From positions 1 through 64,000 of the forward strand of contig CAYRGG010000002.1 of NCBI GenBank assembly GCA_964423745.1: a DNA stretch of 64,000 nt, written 5' to 3'. Below, one piece after another: positions 1-9,221 of this stretch; the stretch's first letter is position 1, and every line of letters begins with the position of its first letter. The notes under the pieces were generated by a model that was not told the origin of the DNA, did not search any database, and worked only from the letters and a program-made list of their open reading frames with translations. This DNA comes from CAYRGG01 sp964423745 (GTDB lineage Bacteria > Pseudomonadota > Gammaproteobacteria > Competibacterales > Competibacteraceae). A program made the translations under genes and the position numbers.

Positions 1-56
1 CCTGGCGACCTTCCTGGCGACCTTCCTGGCGACCTTCCTGGCGACCTTCCTGGCGG
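1..56. repeat. 12-bp tandem repeat encoding RQEG units
   Basis: The unit cctggcgacctt occurs four times perfectly (1-48), with a partial fifth copy to 56. It may continue beyond the left edge. On the minus strand it is in frame and encodes repeats of Arg-Gln-Glu-Gly in the C-terminal tail of the DUF2887-type protein, so copy-number change would only lengthen or shorten a charged helix without shifting the frame. Confidence 0.95.
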
Positions 57-697
57 GCTTCTTGATAGAAACGGGTTTGCTTTAACTCATCTAGACCTAA
101 CATGGCTTCAATGTCCTCTCGGGAGAGATTCGGATACTTATAAATTACCACAAGTTCCAGCAATTCGAGCCACTGCTGTTGCCGTGCGGTGTTTAACCTT
201 AGACCCCGGGTGCGGGTTATTAAATCGCGGGCTGACGCAGCGGCCGTCTCAGGCGGTTCCACCATCAGCCGGATCAAGCCTAATCCTATGGACTCTGAAG
301 GTGACGGCGGTAGTTGATCCAGATAGATACGTTGAATGACCGTATCCAGACACTGCAATTCCACCGGTAAGCCGTTATCGATGCGGGCACTGGGATAAAC
401 CACCACCGCTTGCCATCGTCGTCCGGGCCGATATTGACGTAGATACATCATGATTTCGGCACTGAGGCGAAAATACAACGCATCATCACGCTGAAACTGC
501 ACTTCAGTAAACAGGATAGGGGCCTCTGCCATGTCTTCTGGAGGTAACCAAAGACCATCCAAGGTCAGTTTGGTATCTTTGACTTCGACGGATTTTACTT
601 GGTAGCGATCCGCGGGTAGTTCGGGAGCGTCCATCAGTTCGAACAGCAGTCCGGGAAAGGTCACAAAGAGCCGGTAGAACAAAGAGTCGGTTTTCAT
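1..697 (-). CDS. DUF2887 / Rpn-like PD-(D/E)XK family protein, 3' end outside window
   Basis: The frame is open from an ATG at 697 down to base 1, giving 232 codons with no stop, so the C-terminus lies outside the window. The N-terminus (MKTDSLFYRLFVTFPGLLFE), an LDGLW segment with D47 and a TEVQFQ segment (E65, Q67) match the DUF2887 family, related to Rpn recombination-promoting nucleases/putative transposases of the PD-(D/E)XK fold; D47, E65 and Q67 are the probable active-site residues. The body ends in a helical GLDELKQTRFYQEA segment followed by repeated RQEG units encoded by a 12-bp tandem repeat, a usual tail in this family. These genes are often multicopy in genomes rich in mobile elements. 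Function in the host is not established. The family call is from motif recognition, not from a search. Confidence 0.85.
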   Translation of the reverse strand, partial: MKTDSLFYRLFVTFPGLLFELMDAPELPADRYQVKSVEVKDTKLTLDGLWLPPEDMAEAPILFTEVQFQRDDALYFRLSAEIMMYLRQYRPGRRWQAVVVYPSARIDNGLPVELQCLDTVIQRIYLDQLPPSPSESIGLGLIRLMVEPPETAAASARDLITRTRGLRLNTARQQQWLELLELVVIYKYPNLSREDIEAMLGLDELKQTRFYQEARQEGRQEGRQEGRQEGRQ

Positions 698-963
698 AAA
701 TTTGGACTAGTCGGTTCTGCAAGCTGAGGCCGGGCATTAAATAACATTAACCCCGGCGGTTTTGCCAGCAGCGATAAGTTTTTGAGTTCATGTTGCCTGT
801 GGCAATGCGAGTATCAGCGCCAGTTCAAGCCACATAACATGGAAAGAAGACAGGTTATATATAGTCGTGGGCTATAGAAAGCACATTATCCAGTACCCTT
901 AACCATTACTGAAAGTTCTTACACAAGTGATTTTGATTCGCTGTGTCCAAAACAAGGAAATAT

Positions 964-3348
964 TTAAAAGAGTTTTCTTAGGGCTTCTCTTGCTTTATCT
1001 TCCAAATTTTGACCATCCTCTTCTTTACTTTCTTTGCTACCAGGTTTTTGGAGCTTATTTAACTGTTCCCGCAGTAAACTTTGTGCTTCCTGTTTAAGTT
1101 TGTCCTGTTGTTCTTTAACCAAGGTTTCTGTACGGGCTTTGAGTAATCCCGCAAGGTTAAGGGCATAACGAGGTTCTGTAAGAGGTCCTGTTACCTTGAT
1201 AGGGATCGGAATGCCCTGCAACTCGGATAAATCTTCTCCCCCTTGACCCTGACTGGTACCGACCACCGTTGTGACAATCTGATAGTCGATCTGCTCTTGA
1301 ACCAGATTGGCCACCCCTTGTCCCCTAATGCGCAGCAAAGGCGACTTAGCCATTAAATCGTCGTTTTTGGCCAGACCGTTAGTGAATTGTAGGCTACCGC
1401 TGAGTTCAGAAAAATCCGTTTGCGCCGTGGCTTGCTGTTCAGGCGGAAGAGATTGACCTGCCAGTGCCGCTTTGGCTTGCCGGATCAAGCGCCCGAGATT
1501 GATGCCTTTTACGGCGCCATTTCGAAATGTAAAGCGGCTTACCCCGTTAAGATTACGTGTTATGGTCGCGGCATCGATGCCTTGCCAACTCAGCTTGCTA
1601 TTCATTTGAGCGGTGCCTGTCAGGCGATCTTCACCTAACAAATCTTGTAATAACGGACCGGCTTGAATTCCCGTTAAAACCTTGTCAAGGGTCATGCGTG
1701 GTTGCTGACGGGTGGCGTCCAGCTTAATGCTGCTTTGCAAGGTGCCTTGGTAAAGTTTTGCGGTCACCGGTTGCAAGGTAATAATGCCCTGTTTCGCGTT
1801 AACGGGTAAACGAATATCGCGGGTCTTTAGTTTAGCCGCCGTTAACTCACCGATGCGTAACTCCCCGTCCACGTCGAGTTGGCGTAACGGTTCTAAGGAA
1901 GCTGGTTCGGCAGCAGGCGAAGCGGGAGATTCCTGAGACGCTTCCTTGACAGGCGGAGGGAGATAGCGATCAAGATTAATGCTATCAACGGCAAGATCAA
2001 AACGGATGGCTAGATCCTGTAGATCGGAAACACTCAGATTGCCTGTTAATTGGCTATCGTCTAACTGCACTTTGATGGGGTCGAGGGCCACGCTACTGGT
2101 AGACGCGGTAAACTGAGTCGTTATGACGCCTTTGGTAAGCGCATTGGCATCGGCTGTGTCAGGCACCGATTGTCCCAATCGGGTCAATAACTGGCGCGGG
2201 CTAAATGGATCTATTTGGAGAGCGCCGCGGAATTGCGGTTGTGCCATCAAACCCTCACCCATAAGATGACCTGCTAATTTCAATCCCAAGCTGTTGATTT
2301 GCAATTTATCGACGGCGAGGGTTTCTTTTTCAAGATTAAGCTGGGTATTGGTGGTAAGATCAAGCTCAAAATTGCCACCGGGTAGCCCGTCCCCTTTTAG
2401 GTTTGTGGCAAGTTGCAAGGTACTCATCCGATAGATCTTACCATCGCCTTCCAGCACGCCTTGTAGCAACATTTTCCCTTCACTGAAGCCTACGCTAGGC
2501 ACCTTTAAGTCATTGACCGCAAGTTTTAAACCTTGTACTAATAAGGCTTGGTTAATGAGATTCAGGGTAGCGCTATCGGCATTTAGTCTTAAGGCGGCAG
2601 CCATAATCGGTTCTTCTGCTTGGATGTCGGAGTCTAGTTTAAGATTTTTAATGGCTAGGATTTGTGTATTGGGAGCAAAGTTGACTTCCCCAGTCAGTAC
2701 AAAAGCTGCCGCTAGGGGAGGGTTAGCCGTTGTCAGTTGCAGTTGGCTTTCTACTGTAAAAGGTTCACCTAACTGGATGGCGCTTGTCTCTAAGGCAAAA
2801 TCGTTGACGCGGTAACGTTGACCCGTGGAACGGTCATCCCAGAGAATTTGGGCGTCACGGATGTCTAGACCATTAATACTCAATTGATTTAAAGATAAAT
2901 CCCCTGACGATTCTTGAGACTGGGGGTCGGGCTGTTCCGCCTGACGGGCTACAAGCGCCTGCCAATTTCCCTGACCGGCTGGGTTGCGTTCTAAGTTGAG
3001 TAGCAAACCTTGAAGAGAGATGGTGTCAAGTTCTATGTCCCGTTGCAGCAAAGGCAATAGCTTGATCCGCACAGCCATTTGTTCAGCCTGGGCAAAGGTT
3101 TCTTGGTTATAACCGGGTGCATTGCCTAAGCTGACATCATTCAGTTCAATACCTAGCCAAGGCAACAGTGAGAGGTTGATATCGCCCCCAATAGTGAGTT
3201 CGAGTCCTGTTTGCTGTTCCACCTGAGTAGCGATTTCATCCTTAAAATCATTGGCATCGAATAAAAAGGGAAGGAGAAGCGCCAAAAAGACAACTACTAG
3301 AAGAACAACACCGATTCCCCAGCTCAAGCGTTTCAAAAAGGTCTTCAT
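964..3348 (-). CDS. AsmA family protein
   Basis: 794 residues. A single N-terminal membrane anchor (about residues 12-32) is followed by a long beta-rich region; the segment around 'FDANDFKDEIATQVEQQTG' and 'GGDINLSLLPWLGIELNDV' is the classic AsmA N-terminal signature, and the AsmA C-terminal domain lies around residues 480-720. The last 60 residues are Lys/Glu/Gln-rich. AsmA-like proteins are inner-membrane anchored with a large periplasmic part and are linked to outer-membrane assembly and lipid transport between the membranes. Start ATG at 3348 gives the complete anchor. It stands alone: the next gene in the same direction is separated by a palindromic element. Confidence 0.9.
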   Translation of the reverse strand: MKTFLKRLSWGIGVVLLVVVFLALLLPFLFDANDFKDEIATQVEQQTGLELTIGGDINLSLLPWLGIELNDVSLGNAPGYNQETFAQAEQMAVRIKLLPLLQRDIELDTISLQGLLLNLERNPAGQGNWQALVARQAEQPDPQSQESSGDLSLNQLSINGLDIRDAQILWDDRSTGQRYRVNDFALETSAIQLGEPFTVESQLQLTTANPPLAAAFVLTGEVNFAPNTQILAIKNLKLDSDIQAEEPIMAAALRLNADSATLNLINQALLVQGLKLAVNDLKVPSVGFSEGKMLLQGVLEGDGKIYRMSTLQLATNLKGDGLPGGNFELDLTTNTQLNLEKETLAVDKLQINSLGLKLAGHLMGEGLMAQPQFRGALQIDPFSPRQLLTRLGQSVPDTADANALTKGVITTQFTASTSSVALDPIKVQLDDSQLTGNLSVSDLQDLAIRFDLAVDSINLDRYLPPPVKEASQESPASPAAEPASLEPLRQLDVDGELRIGELTAAKLKTRDIRLPVNAKQGIITLQPVTAKLYQGTLQSSIKLDATRQQPRMTLDKVLTGIQAGPLLQDLLGEDRLTGTAQMNSKLSWQGIDAATITRNLNGVSRFTFRNGAVKGINLGRLIRQAKAALAGQSLPPEQQATAQTDFSELSGSLQFTNGLAKNDDLMAKSPLLRIRGQGVANLVQEQIDYQIVTTVVGTSQGQGGEDLSELQGIPIPIKVTGPLTEPRYALNLAGLLKARTETLVKEQQDKLKQEAQSLLREQLNKLQKPGSKESKEEDGQNLEDKAREALRKLF

Positions 3349-3431
3349 GACGTCAATTTCCTATGTTTAATCGACCACCCGTAAGTAGTGGCATCTTTTA
3401 AAATAATGTTGTCGCCGCACGCTTTACCTTA

Positions 3432-3575
3432 GAAGCTGTTTCAAAAATTCGCATAGGTTCGCTGAATCAAGGCGCAGTGCCCTCTCCGCTGCGCAGTTTA
3501 CATAAGGTAAATGAGCAGCGGAGAAGGTGCTGTAACGCCGAGTCAGCGGACATGAGCCGGTTTTGAAACAGCTTC
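3432..3575. mobile_element. MITE-like palindromic element, family A copy 1
   Basis: About 144 bp bounded by 16-bp perfect terminal inverted repeats when the flanking base is included (agaagctgtttcaaaa at 3431-3446, ttttgaaacagcttct at 3561-3576). TTA stands on both sides (3429-3431, 3576-3578) and may be a target duplication. The inside is itself an imperfect palindrome: tctccgctgc (3483-3492) pairs with gcagcggaga (3515-3524). A second copy, about 90% identical by eye, lies at 39572-39714. No reading frame is carried, so any mobility would depend on a transposase supplied elsewhere. Confidence 0.85.
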
Positions 3576-4754
3576 TTAAGAAGCTTCTGCGCAGTAATCA
3601 GTATCACCATTGAGCAAATCTTTATAAAAAGCGATTAACTGCTGGGCAGATTTTTCAATGCCCCAATGCCGAGCGTAAGTTTTACCGGCCTTGGCTAATT
3701 TTTCGCGTAACGGATGATTTTCTAATATTTGAGTGACTTTGCCAGCAAAATCTTCCACGTTTTCTTCTGCCACCAAAGCGCCGCAGTCAGCGTTTAAGAT
3801 ACTTTTAGTGCCCATTATAGCTGTGGAAACCACGGGTACGCCAAGACTCATGGCTTCCAACAAAACCAACCCTTGGGTTTCGGTTCGTGAAGCAAAAACG
3901 AACACATCGCCGGCTTGATAGCAGTCCGCTAAAGTGGTTTCACGAGGTAAATAACCTACAAAAAGAAGATTAGCCGCAATACCAAGGCGCTTACCCAATT
4001 GTTGTAGATGGGGCAAAGCGGGTCCTTCCCCGGCGATAATGAGTAAAACGTCTGGAAAGCGTTGTTTAAGGGTTTGCATCACGTATAACAAAAAATCGAT
4101 GTTTTTTTCAAAGGCGATTCGGCCCACATGAACCAGGGTGGGGCGGTTTGGAGCAATGCCGTGGGATGCTCTAAATGAGGAGCCTTTGCCTTTGCGAAAC
4201 TGATGAGGATTGATGCCGGTAGGAATAATCCGCATGGGGGTTGTTATACCGTATTCTTTCAACACATCGTACATGGCCTGGGATGGGACGATAAGACCGT
4301 CCAAGTTATTACATTGGCGGCGCGAAAACAAACAAGCTGCGCGACGCAAAAGGCGATTTGGCAACAGCGGAATATAATGGGCGAAGTATTCCTCAAAAAA
4401 GGTATGATAAGTTTCAATGCGTGGTACTTGTAATTCCTTCGCCAACTTAACTCCTACATAATGGGCAACAAACGGCGTTTGAATATGCACAATATCAAAC
4501 CTTTCCCGTTTTAAAGCTATGCGTTGTTTTAAAATGATTTTAGCCCGCATAATGCGGTCTTCGGGATCATAAGGTACTCGATAAGCAGGAATGCGAAGTA
4601 TGTGTTGCTCATCCGCGGTGGCTTGCCCATAGTCAGGCGCTACCAACATCATACGGTGACCTAAACGTAGCAATTCCTGGCGAAAGGTGATGATTGACGT
4701 GGAAACTCCATTAATGCGTGGAAAATACACGTCAGAAATCATCAATATGTTCAT
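3576..4754 (-). CDS. Glycosyltransferase family 4 protein
   Basis: 392 residues with a GT-B fold. The N-terminal acceptor domain starts 'MNILMISDVYFPRINGVSTS'; the C-terminal nucleotide-sugar domain holds 'VHVGRIAFEKNIDFLL', 'GEGPALPHL' and the EX7E motif 'ETQGLVLLE' near residue 290. This arrangement resembles mannosyl- or sulfoquinovosyl-type GT4 enzymes that act on lipid acceptors; donor and acceptor cannot be fixed from sequence. Start ATG at 4754. The stop codon TAA (3576-3578) lies in the TTA flank of the adjoining palindromic element, so the last residues may have been changed by its insertion. It is divergent from the sirtuin gene. Confidence 0.88.
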   Translation of the reverse strand: MNILMISDVYFPRINGVSTSIITFRQELLRLGHRMMLVAPDYGQATADEQHILRIPAYRVPYDPEDRIMRAKIILKQRIALKRERFDIVHIQTPFVAHYVGVKLAKELQVPRIETYHTFFEEYFAHYIPLLPNRLLRRAACLFSRRQCNNLDGLIVPSQAMYDVLKEYGITTPMRIIPTGINPHQFRKGKGSSFRASHGIAPNRPTLVHVGRIAFEKNIDFLLYVMQTLKQRFPDVLLIIAGEGPALPHLQQLGKRLGIAANLLFVGYLPRETTLADCYQAGDVFVFASRTETQGLVLLEAMSLGVPVVSTAIMGTKSILNADCGALVAEENVEDFAGKVTQILENHPLREKLAKAGKTYARHWGIEKSAQQLIAFYKDLLNGDTDYCAEAS

Positions 4755-4886
4755 AAATCGCTCTAAATTTAAGGAAATCCCAGTACAGATTGGTTATAGA
4801 ACACTAAGCAGTTTTGTCGTTGGTGATATAGACTGGGCTGCGAGTAAATGCTTCCCTGCCGTAGTGAATGAAAAGAGTTATTGTCC

Positions 4887-5660
4887 ATGCTTAATTCTAA
4901 CCATGAAATCATTACACGTATTGTTGATGTCATGCATCAAGCTCGCCGATTATTATTTATCACGGGTGCGGGTATCTCTGCCGATTCTGGGTTACCCACC
5001 TATCGAGGTATAGGTGGACTATATAATGAACAGCTCACAGAGGAAAATATACCTATCGAAACTGCGCTTTCAGGTCAAATGTTAACTGAGGCGCCCCATA
5101 TCACCTGGAAATATATCCACCAAATCGAATACGCTTGCCGAGAAGCGAGCTACAACGATGCCCATCGGATTATTGCAAATCTACAGGATTGTTTTGAAGA
5201 TGTCTGCGTATTAACGCAAAACGTGGATGGTTTCCACCGCCAAGCCGGGAGCCGCAACCTCATCGAAATCCATGGGGATATCCACGATCTACACTGTACT
5301 GCCTGTGATTACGACACGGCAGTGCCCCATTATAATGACCTGGAAATCCCACCCTCCTGCCCTCGGTGTGCCGGGCTGTTGCGTCCTCGTGTGGTGTTGT
5401 TTGGGGAAATGTTGCCAGAGAAAGCAGTGGAGCATTTATACAACCAACTAGAACGAGGTTTTGACCTAGTGTTTAGCATCGGCACCAGCAGTGTTTTTCC
5501 CTATATCGCCGGGCCGGTACTAGAAGCCAAACGCATGGGTGTGCCCACCGTAGAGATCAACCCAGAACCCACGGTAGTCTCCTCGTTTGTCGACTACAAA
5601 GTAGCAGCGGGTGCTGCGTCTAGCTTAGCAACTATTTGGCAGCGTTTTAAAAATAGTTAA
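4887..5660 (+). CDS. Sir2 family NAD-dependent protein deacylase
   Basis: 257 residues. Visible Sir2 motifs in order: GAGISADSG with PTYRG, TQNVDG, the catalytic-His segment EIHGD, a four-cysteine zinc site (HCTAC and SCPRC), VLFGE, and GTSSVFPY with the EINPEP nucleotide-binding end. The class uses NAD to remove acyl groups from lysines, giving nicotinamide and O-acyl-ADP-ribose. Start chosen at ATG 4887, with a purine stretch (AAAAGAG) about 10 bases upstream; a TTG six bases earlier at 4881 is in frame and cannot be excluded. It is divergently arranged with the GT4 gene over about 130 bp. Confidence 0.9.
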   Translation: MLNSNHEIITRIVDVMHQARRLLFITGAGISADSGLPTYRGIGGLYNEQLTEENIPIETALSGQMLTEAPHITWKYIHQIEYACREASYNDAHRIIANLQDCFEDVCVLTQNVDGFHRQAGSRNLIEIHGDIHDLHCTACDYDTAVPHYNDLEIPPSCPRCAGLLRPRVVLFGEMLPEKAVEHLYNQLERGFDLVFSIGTSSVFPYIAGPVLEAKRMGVPTVEINPEPTVVSSFVDYKVAAGAASSLATIWQRFKNS

Positions 5661-5703
5661 CCGACTAGTAAAGCGGGCAACAAGTTGCTTACCCAAGAGA
5701 CTA

Positions 5704-6786
5704 CTATTTCAAATAGTACCCTAAACAATCCGCCGCCTGAGCGATTCCCGTGGGTATGGGTGGCGGTTTTATTGGTTGTCGAGCAAGCTGTTGTAAGGCG
5801 GGTCGCAATGCCCCTGTCTTTAACGCTTCTCGGCTAATGATTGATCCGTTACCGTGCTCTAATAACCAGTCTATCAGGCATGTTTGTTCCGGCCAATGCT
5901 CTCTTTCCACATAGAGAACCGGTTTGCCGTTGCAGACAGCTTCGCTGAATGTCCCATAACCGGGTTTGCCGACTATCACATCACAGGAACAGAGTAGATC
6001 TGGAAATGTAATATCTGCTAGCTGCTCCCGATGACGTATGTCGGTACGCTGGGGACCCCATGGTTTTGGCACAATCCAACAAAGATCTGAATGGTAGGGC
6101 CAGTGGGTAATGGGTAATGGCATATCGATACCGCCCAGCGTAACCAGCGCTAACGTCTGGTGGATTGATAAACCCAAGCGGGTATTTAGTTCATCACGGC
6201 GGTTCTGACTTAAAGCGGCGATAGGGCCGATGGTCTGGGTGTTGGTAAGTTCTGGCATAGGCATGGAGGGTGCAGGTTGCAAAAAGACGGCAGCACTTTG
6301 ATAAGCAGCTAACATGGTTTGACGCCAATCTTCTAAGGCCGGGTGTTGTAAACCACAGCCTCGCACAATATCCGCCCAGTTCAGCGAACATAAGGCAATG
6401 CTTGAAATACCGAGACAATGGGCGGCAGCCAAAGGTAAATAAGGAATATCCGCCAGTAACATATCCGGCGCTAGCTGTTCCAGTAAGCTGACTTCTCGCT
6501 GTAAACCATGATCCCATAGCTTATGAAAGCGTTCATAGGCCGCAACACTGTCCCTAAGTTTCACTTGCAGCGCGTTATCCATGACCATACCCACGTCGGT
6601 GGCTTCTGGAATATGAACAAAATGACCATGGATACGGTTGTGTAGCGTTTCTTCAGGAAGCGTACACTGTACTGTTAAACGCAATGTTGGCAGACGCTGG
6701 CGTAGTTCGTTAACCACCGGAGCGACTTGGGCTAAGTGGCCTAAACCATGGCTGGATAAGGCCACGAAAATATGCGGAGCAGCCAT
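5704..6786 (-). CDS. GT-B glycosyltransferase-like protein (arabinokinase N-domain / MurG-like)
   Basis: 360 residues. The N-terminus 'VALSSHGLGHLAQ' and the C-terminal 'VGKPGYGTFSEAVCNGKPVL' with 'YVEREHWPEQ' recall the glycosyltransferase-like domain found in front of plant L-arabinokinases and in free-standing bacterial proteins of GT28/MurG-like fold. The C-terminal motif is the usual nucleotide-sugar contact in that fold. No kinase domain follows. It begins 23 bp after the sohB stop and is probably co-transcribed with it. Substrate unknown; the fold call is confident and the reaction is not. Confidence 0.7.
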   Translation of the reverse strand: MAAPHIFVALSSHGLGHLAQVAPVVNELRQRLPTLRLTVQCTLPEETLHNRIHGHFVHIPEATDVGMVMDNALQVKLRDSVAAYERFHKLWDHGLQREVSLLEQLAPDMLLADIPYLPLAAAHCLGISSIALCSLNWADIVRGCGLQHPALEDWRQTMLAAYQSAAVFLQPAPSMPMPELTNTQTIGPIAALSQNRRDELNTRLGLSIHQTLALVTLGGIDMPLPITHWPYHSDLCWIVPKPWGPQRTDIRHREQLADITFPDLLCSCDVIVGKPGYGTFSEAVCNGKPVLYVEREHWPEQTCLIDWLLEHGNGSIISREALKTGALRPALQQLARQPIKPPPIPTGIAQAADCLGYYLK

Positions 6787-6809
6787 AGATTAAGGAAAAT
6801 GCAAATCTT

Positions 6810-7811
6810 TTATGAGGGTGAAATAAGTCCCAGCCGTTGTAATAAGCTGTCTCCCGTGGCGAAAAACTTTGCCATAAGCGGTTTTTTACTGACATGTTTA
6901 ACTTCGAATAACTCGGCTGTTTGACTCGCTTCCAACAAATAGTCGTCGCTGGTGCGTAGTTCATCCACGAGCTTGAGGTTTAACGCTTGAGCCCCGTACC
7001 AGTGTTCACCGGTGGCGACCTGAGGGATATCCAGCACACTGCGATGGGTGCTAACAAACTCTTTGAACAAACCATGGGTTTCTTCAATTTCCTCTTGCAA
7101 CTTTTGGCGGCCTTTATCGGTATTTTCGCCAAACAATGTAACGGTGCGTTTATATTCACCCGCTGTAAATTGTTCAAAGTCAATCTCATTTTTGTCTAAC
7201 AAACGGTGAAAATTAGGCATTTGCGCCACCACACCGATGGAACCCACGATAGCGAAAGGAGCCGCAATGATGCGGTCGGCCACACAAGCCATTAGATAGC
7301 CGCCGCTGGCAGCTACCTTGTCCACCGCCACAGTAAGTTGCAGCCCTTTGTTCTTGAGACGCAACAACTGTGAAGCGGCGAGTCCATAGGCGGTGACCAA
7401 TCCCCCTGGGCTGTCCAAACGCAGGACTACCTCGTCTTCCGGGGTTGCCACCGTCAAAATGGCGGTAATCTCTTGGCGAAGAGAGCTTAATGCCGAAGCG
7501 CGGATGTCACCCTGGAAATTTAAAACAAACATACGAGGATGCCGGGATGTTTTCCCCTGTGCTTCCGCTTTATGGCGTTTTTTGAGGGCTTTAAGTTTTT
7601 CTTTGACCGCTTTTTTAGAAAGCATATGGTTATTTAAGGTGTTAGCCATGGCTTCATAATGACGATTAAGATGCTTGACCTTAATATGCTCTCTAGACCG
7701 AACATGACTGCGGGAAGAAAGGGCAACGCTGGTGCTTGCTATGATAAGTACGGCAATAACTATAGTGATGGTTTTTGCCAAAAACAAACCGTATTCAGAA
7801 AGAAACTCCAT
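6810..7811 (-). CDS. sohB: Probable protease SohB (peptidase S49)
   Basis: 333 residues. One N-terminal membrane segment (about residues 10-31) and an N-terminal basic region precede an S49 signal-peptide-peptidase-type domain. The catalytic serine lies in 'KVAASGGYLMACVAD', the candidate lysine in 'FTAGEYKRTVTLFG', and 'LRLDSPGGLV' forms the conserved strand. SohB was originally described in E. coli as a multicopy suppressor of htrA (degP) loss, so a periplasm-facing role in protein turnover is likely. Start ATG at 7811. It sits between the NhaD-type transporter gene (61 bp) and the GT-B gene (23 bp) on one strand. Confidence 0.9.
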   Translation of the reverse strand: MEFLSEYGLFLAKTITIVIAVLIIASTSVALSSRSHVRSREHIKVKHLNRHYEAMANTLNNHMLSKKAVKEKLKALKKRHKAEAQGKTSRHPRMFVLNFQGDIRASALSSLRQEITAILTVATPEDEVVLRLDSPGGLVTAYGLAASQLLRLKNKGLQLTVAVDKVAASGGYLMACVADRIIAAPFAIVGSIGVVAQMPNFHRLLDKNEIDFEQFTAGEYKRTVTLFGENTDKGRQKLQEEIEETHGLFKEFVSTHRSVLDIPQVATGEHWYGAQALNLKLVDELRTSDDYLLEASQTAELFEVKHVSKKPLMAKFFATGDSLLQRLGLISPS

Positions 7812-7872
7812 ATAGAAGGCTCCAATGGGTCAAGTGTTAAGCAAGTGTACGGGGTAGACAAGGGTCTTGCCC

Positions 7873-9219
7873 TTACAAGTAGCGCAGATAGAGATAAATA
7901 TTGGCGATGGCAATGGTGACCAACATGATGGGAAAAGCGAGTTTCATAAAGGGTAAAAATGCAATAGGTTGTTTGGCTTTCTCGGCGAAGGCTGCAACGG
8001 TGAGATTGGCGCTTGCTCCAATGAGCGAACCGTTGCCACCGAGACAAGCGCCTAGCGCCAAAGACCACCACAAAGGAGTTAGGCCATCGCTACCACCGAA
8101 TTCTGGGGCCAAAGACTCGATGACCGGTATCATGGTGGCCACGAAGGGAATATTATCCAGTAAGGTAGAGACAATGGCTGATACCCATAAGATGGTGCTG
8201 GCTGTTATGGGTAAATCCCCTTGGGTAAGTTCCACAAGTTTTAGCGCTAAGATATTTAACAGACCGGCATGTTCCACGCCAGCCACCACGATAAACAGCC
8301 CTACAAAAAAGAAAATAGTAATCCACTCCACCTCGCCAAAAAAATGATGCACGGTGTCGGTTTGTTCTTCAGCGCTTTTGCCCACATTGTGCAGTAATAG
8401 TAAAAGAGCAGCCCCAAACATGGCGATGGTGCCAGGCTCAAGACCAAAACCGTGACCAAACATAAAACTTAATAGCACCAGCGCAATAACAGCTAACGAT
8501 TGTTTTAATAGTTTGATGTCCTTGACGGCTTCCCGTTCGTCAAAATTCATGACCCGGTTTCGGAGTGCGTCCGTGGTCTTTAATTTGCGACCCCAGAATA
8601 GATAAATCCCGCCGATAACAATCACAAAAAGCACGCTAGCGATGGGCGCAAGATTGATGACAAAATCATTAAAACTTAATCCCGCTGCAGAGCCAATTAG
8701 AATGTTTGGCGGATCGCCAATTAGTGTAGCTGTCCCGCCAATATTAGAGGCAATGATGATAGTGAATAAAAAAGGATAGGCCGAAATTTTAAGGGCTTCA
8801 GTAATCAGCAGGGTCACAGGGGCAATCAATAAGACTGTCGTTACATTGTCCAATAATGCTGAAAAGACAGCTGTCACTAAAGCCATCACTAACAGTATAC
8901 CGGGGGGATTGGCGTTGACTAACTTAGTTGCCCAGATGGCGACGTACTCAAAAATACCGCATTTCCCGGTAATCGCAACCAGCACCATCATACCGGTTAG
9001 GAGAGCTAGAGTATTAAAGTCAATGCCAGCCACTGCGGCGTGTTGATTGAGTACTCCAGATATAATCATCAATCCGGCGCCAAGTAGAGCAATGATGGCG
9101 CGATTAAACTTTTCCGTGATGATGGCGCCATAAGTGATTATCAGCAACGCGGTTGCTACCCACAATGGATGCCAACCGAAAATAACGTGCGGATCTCCTA
9201 TCGCTAATGCATCATGCAT
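7873..9219 (-). CDS. nhaD: ArsB/NhaD-superfamily Na+/H+ antiporter
   Basis: 448 residues and about 11-12 hydrophobic segments. Signature elements of the ion-transporter superfamily are seen: 'LLDNVTTVLLIAPVT', 'NIGGTATLIGDPPNILIG', 'LLDNIPFVATMIPV' and 'GNGSLIGASANL', i.e. the duplicated DN and GxA half-motifs expected at the substrate centre. NhaD members exchange sodium (or lithium) for protons across the inner membrane. Start ATG at 9219, two bases after the stop of the CBS-domain gene, so the two are clearly co-transcribed. Assignment to NhaD rather than another branch (arsenite, citrate) rests on overall resemblance. Confidence 0.85.
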   Translation of the reverse strand: MHDALAIGDPHVIFGWHPLWVATALLIITYGAIITEKFNRAIIALLGAGLMIISGVLNQHAAVAGIDFNTLALLTGMMVLVAITGKCGIFEYVAIWATKLVNANPPGILLVMALVTAVFSALLDNVTTVLLIAPVTLLITEALKISAYPFLFTIIIASNIGGTATLIGDPPNILIGSAAGLSFNDFVINLAPIASVLFVIVIGGIYLFWGRKLKTTDALRNRVMNFDEREAVKDIKLLKQSLAVIALVLLSFMFGHGFGLEPGTIAMFGAALLLLLHNVGKSAEEQTDTVHHFFGEVEWITIFFFVGLFIVVAGVEHAGLLNILALKLVELTQGDLPITASTILWVSAIVSTLLDNIPFVATMIPVIESLAPEFGGSDGLTPLWWSLALGACLGGNGSLIGASANLTVAAFAEKAKQPIAFLPFMKLAFPIMLVTIAIANIYLYLRYL

Positions 9220-9221
9220 TA

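Noticed and set aside
504..737. 77-residue minus-strand frame near the left end
   Set aside because: It lies out of frame with the DUF2887 gene (697 to 1), which has clear family motifs.
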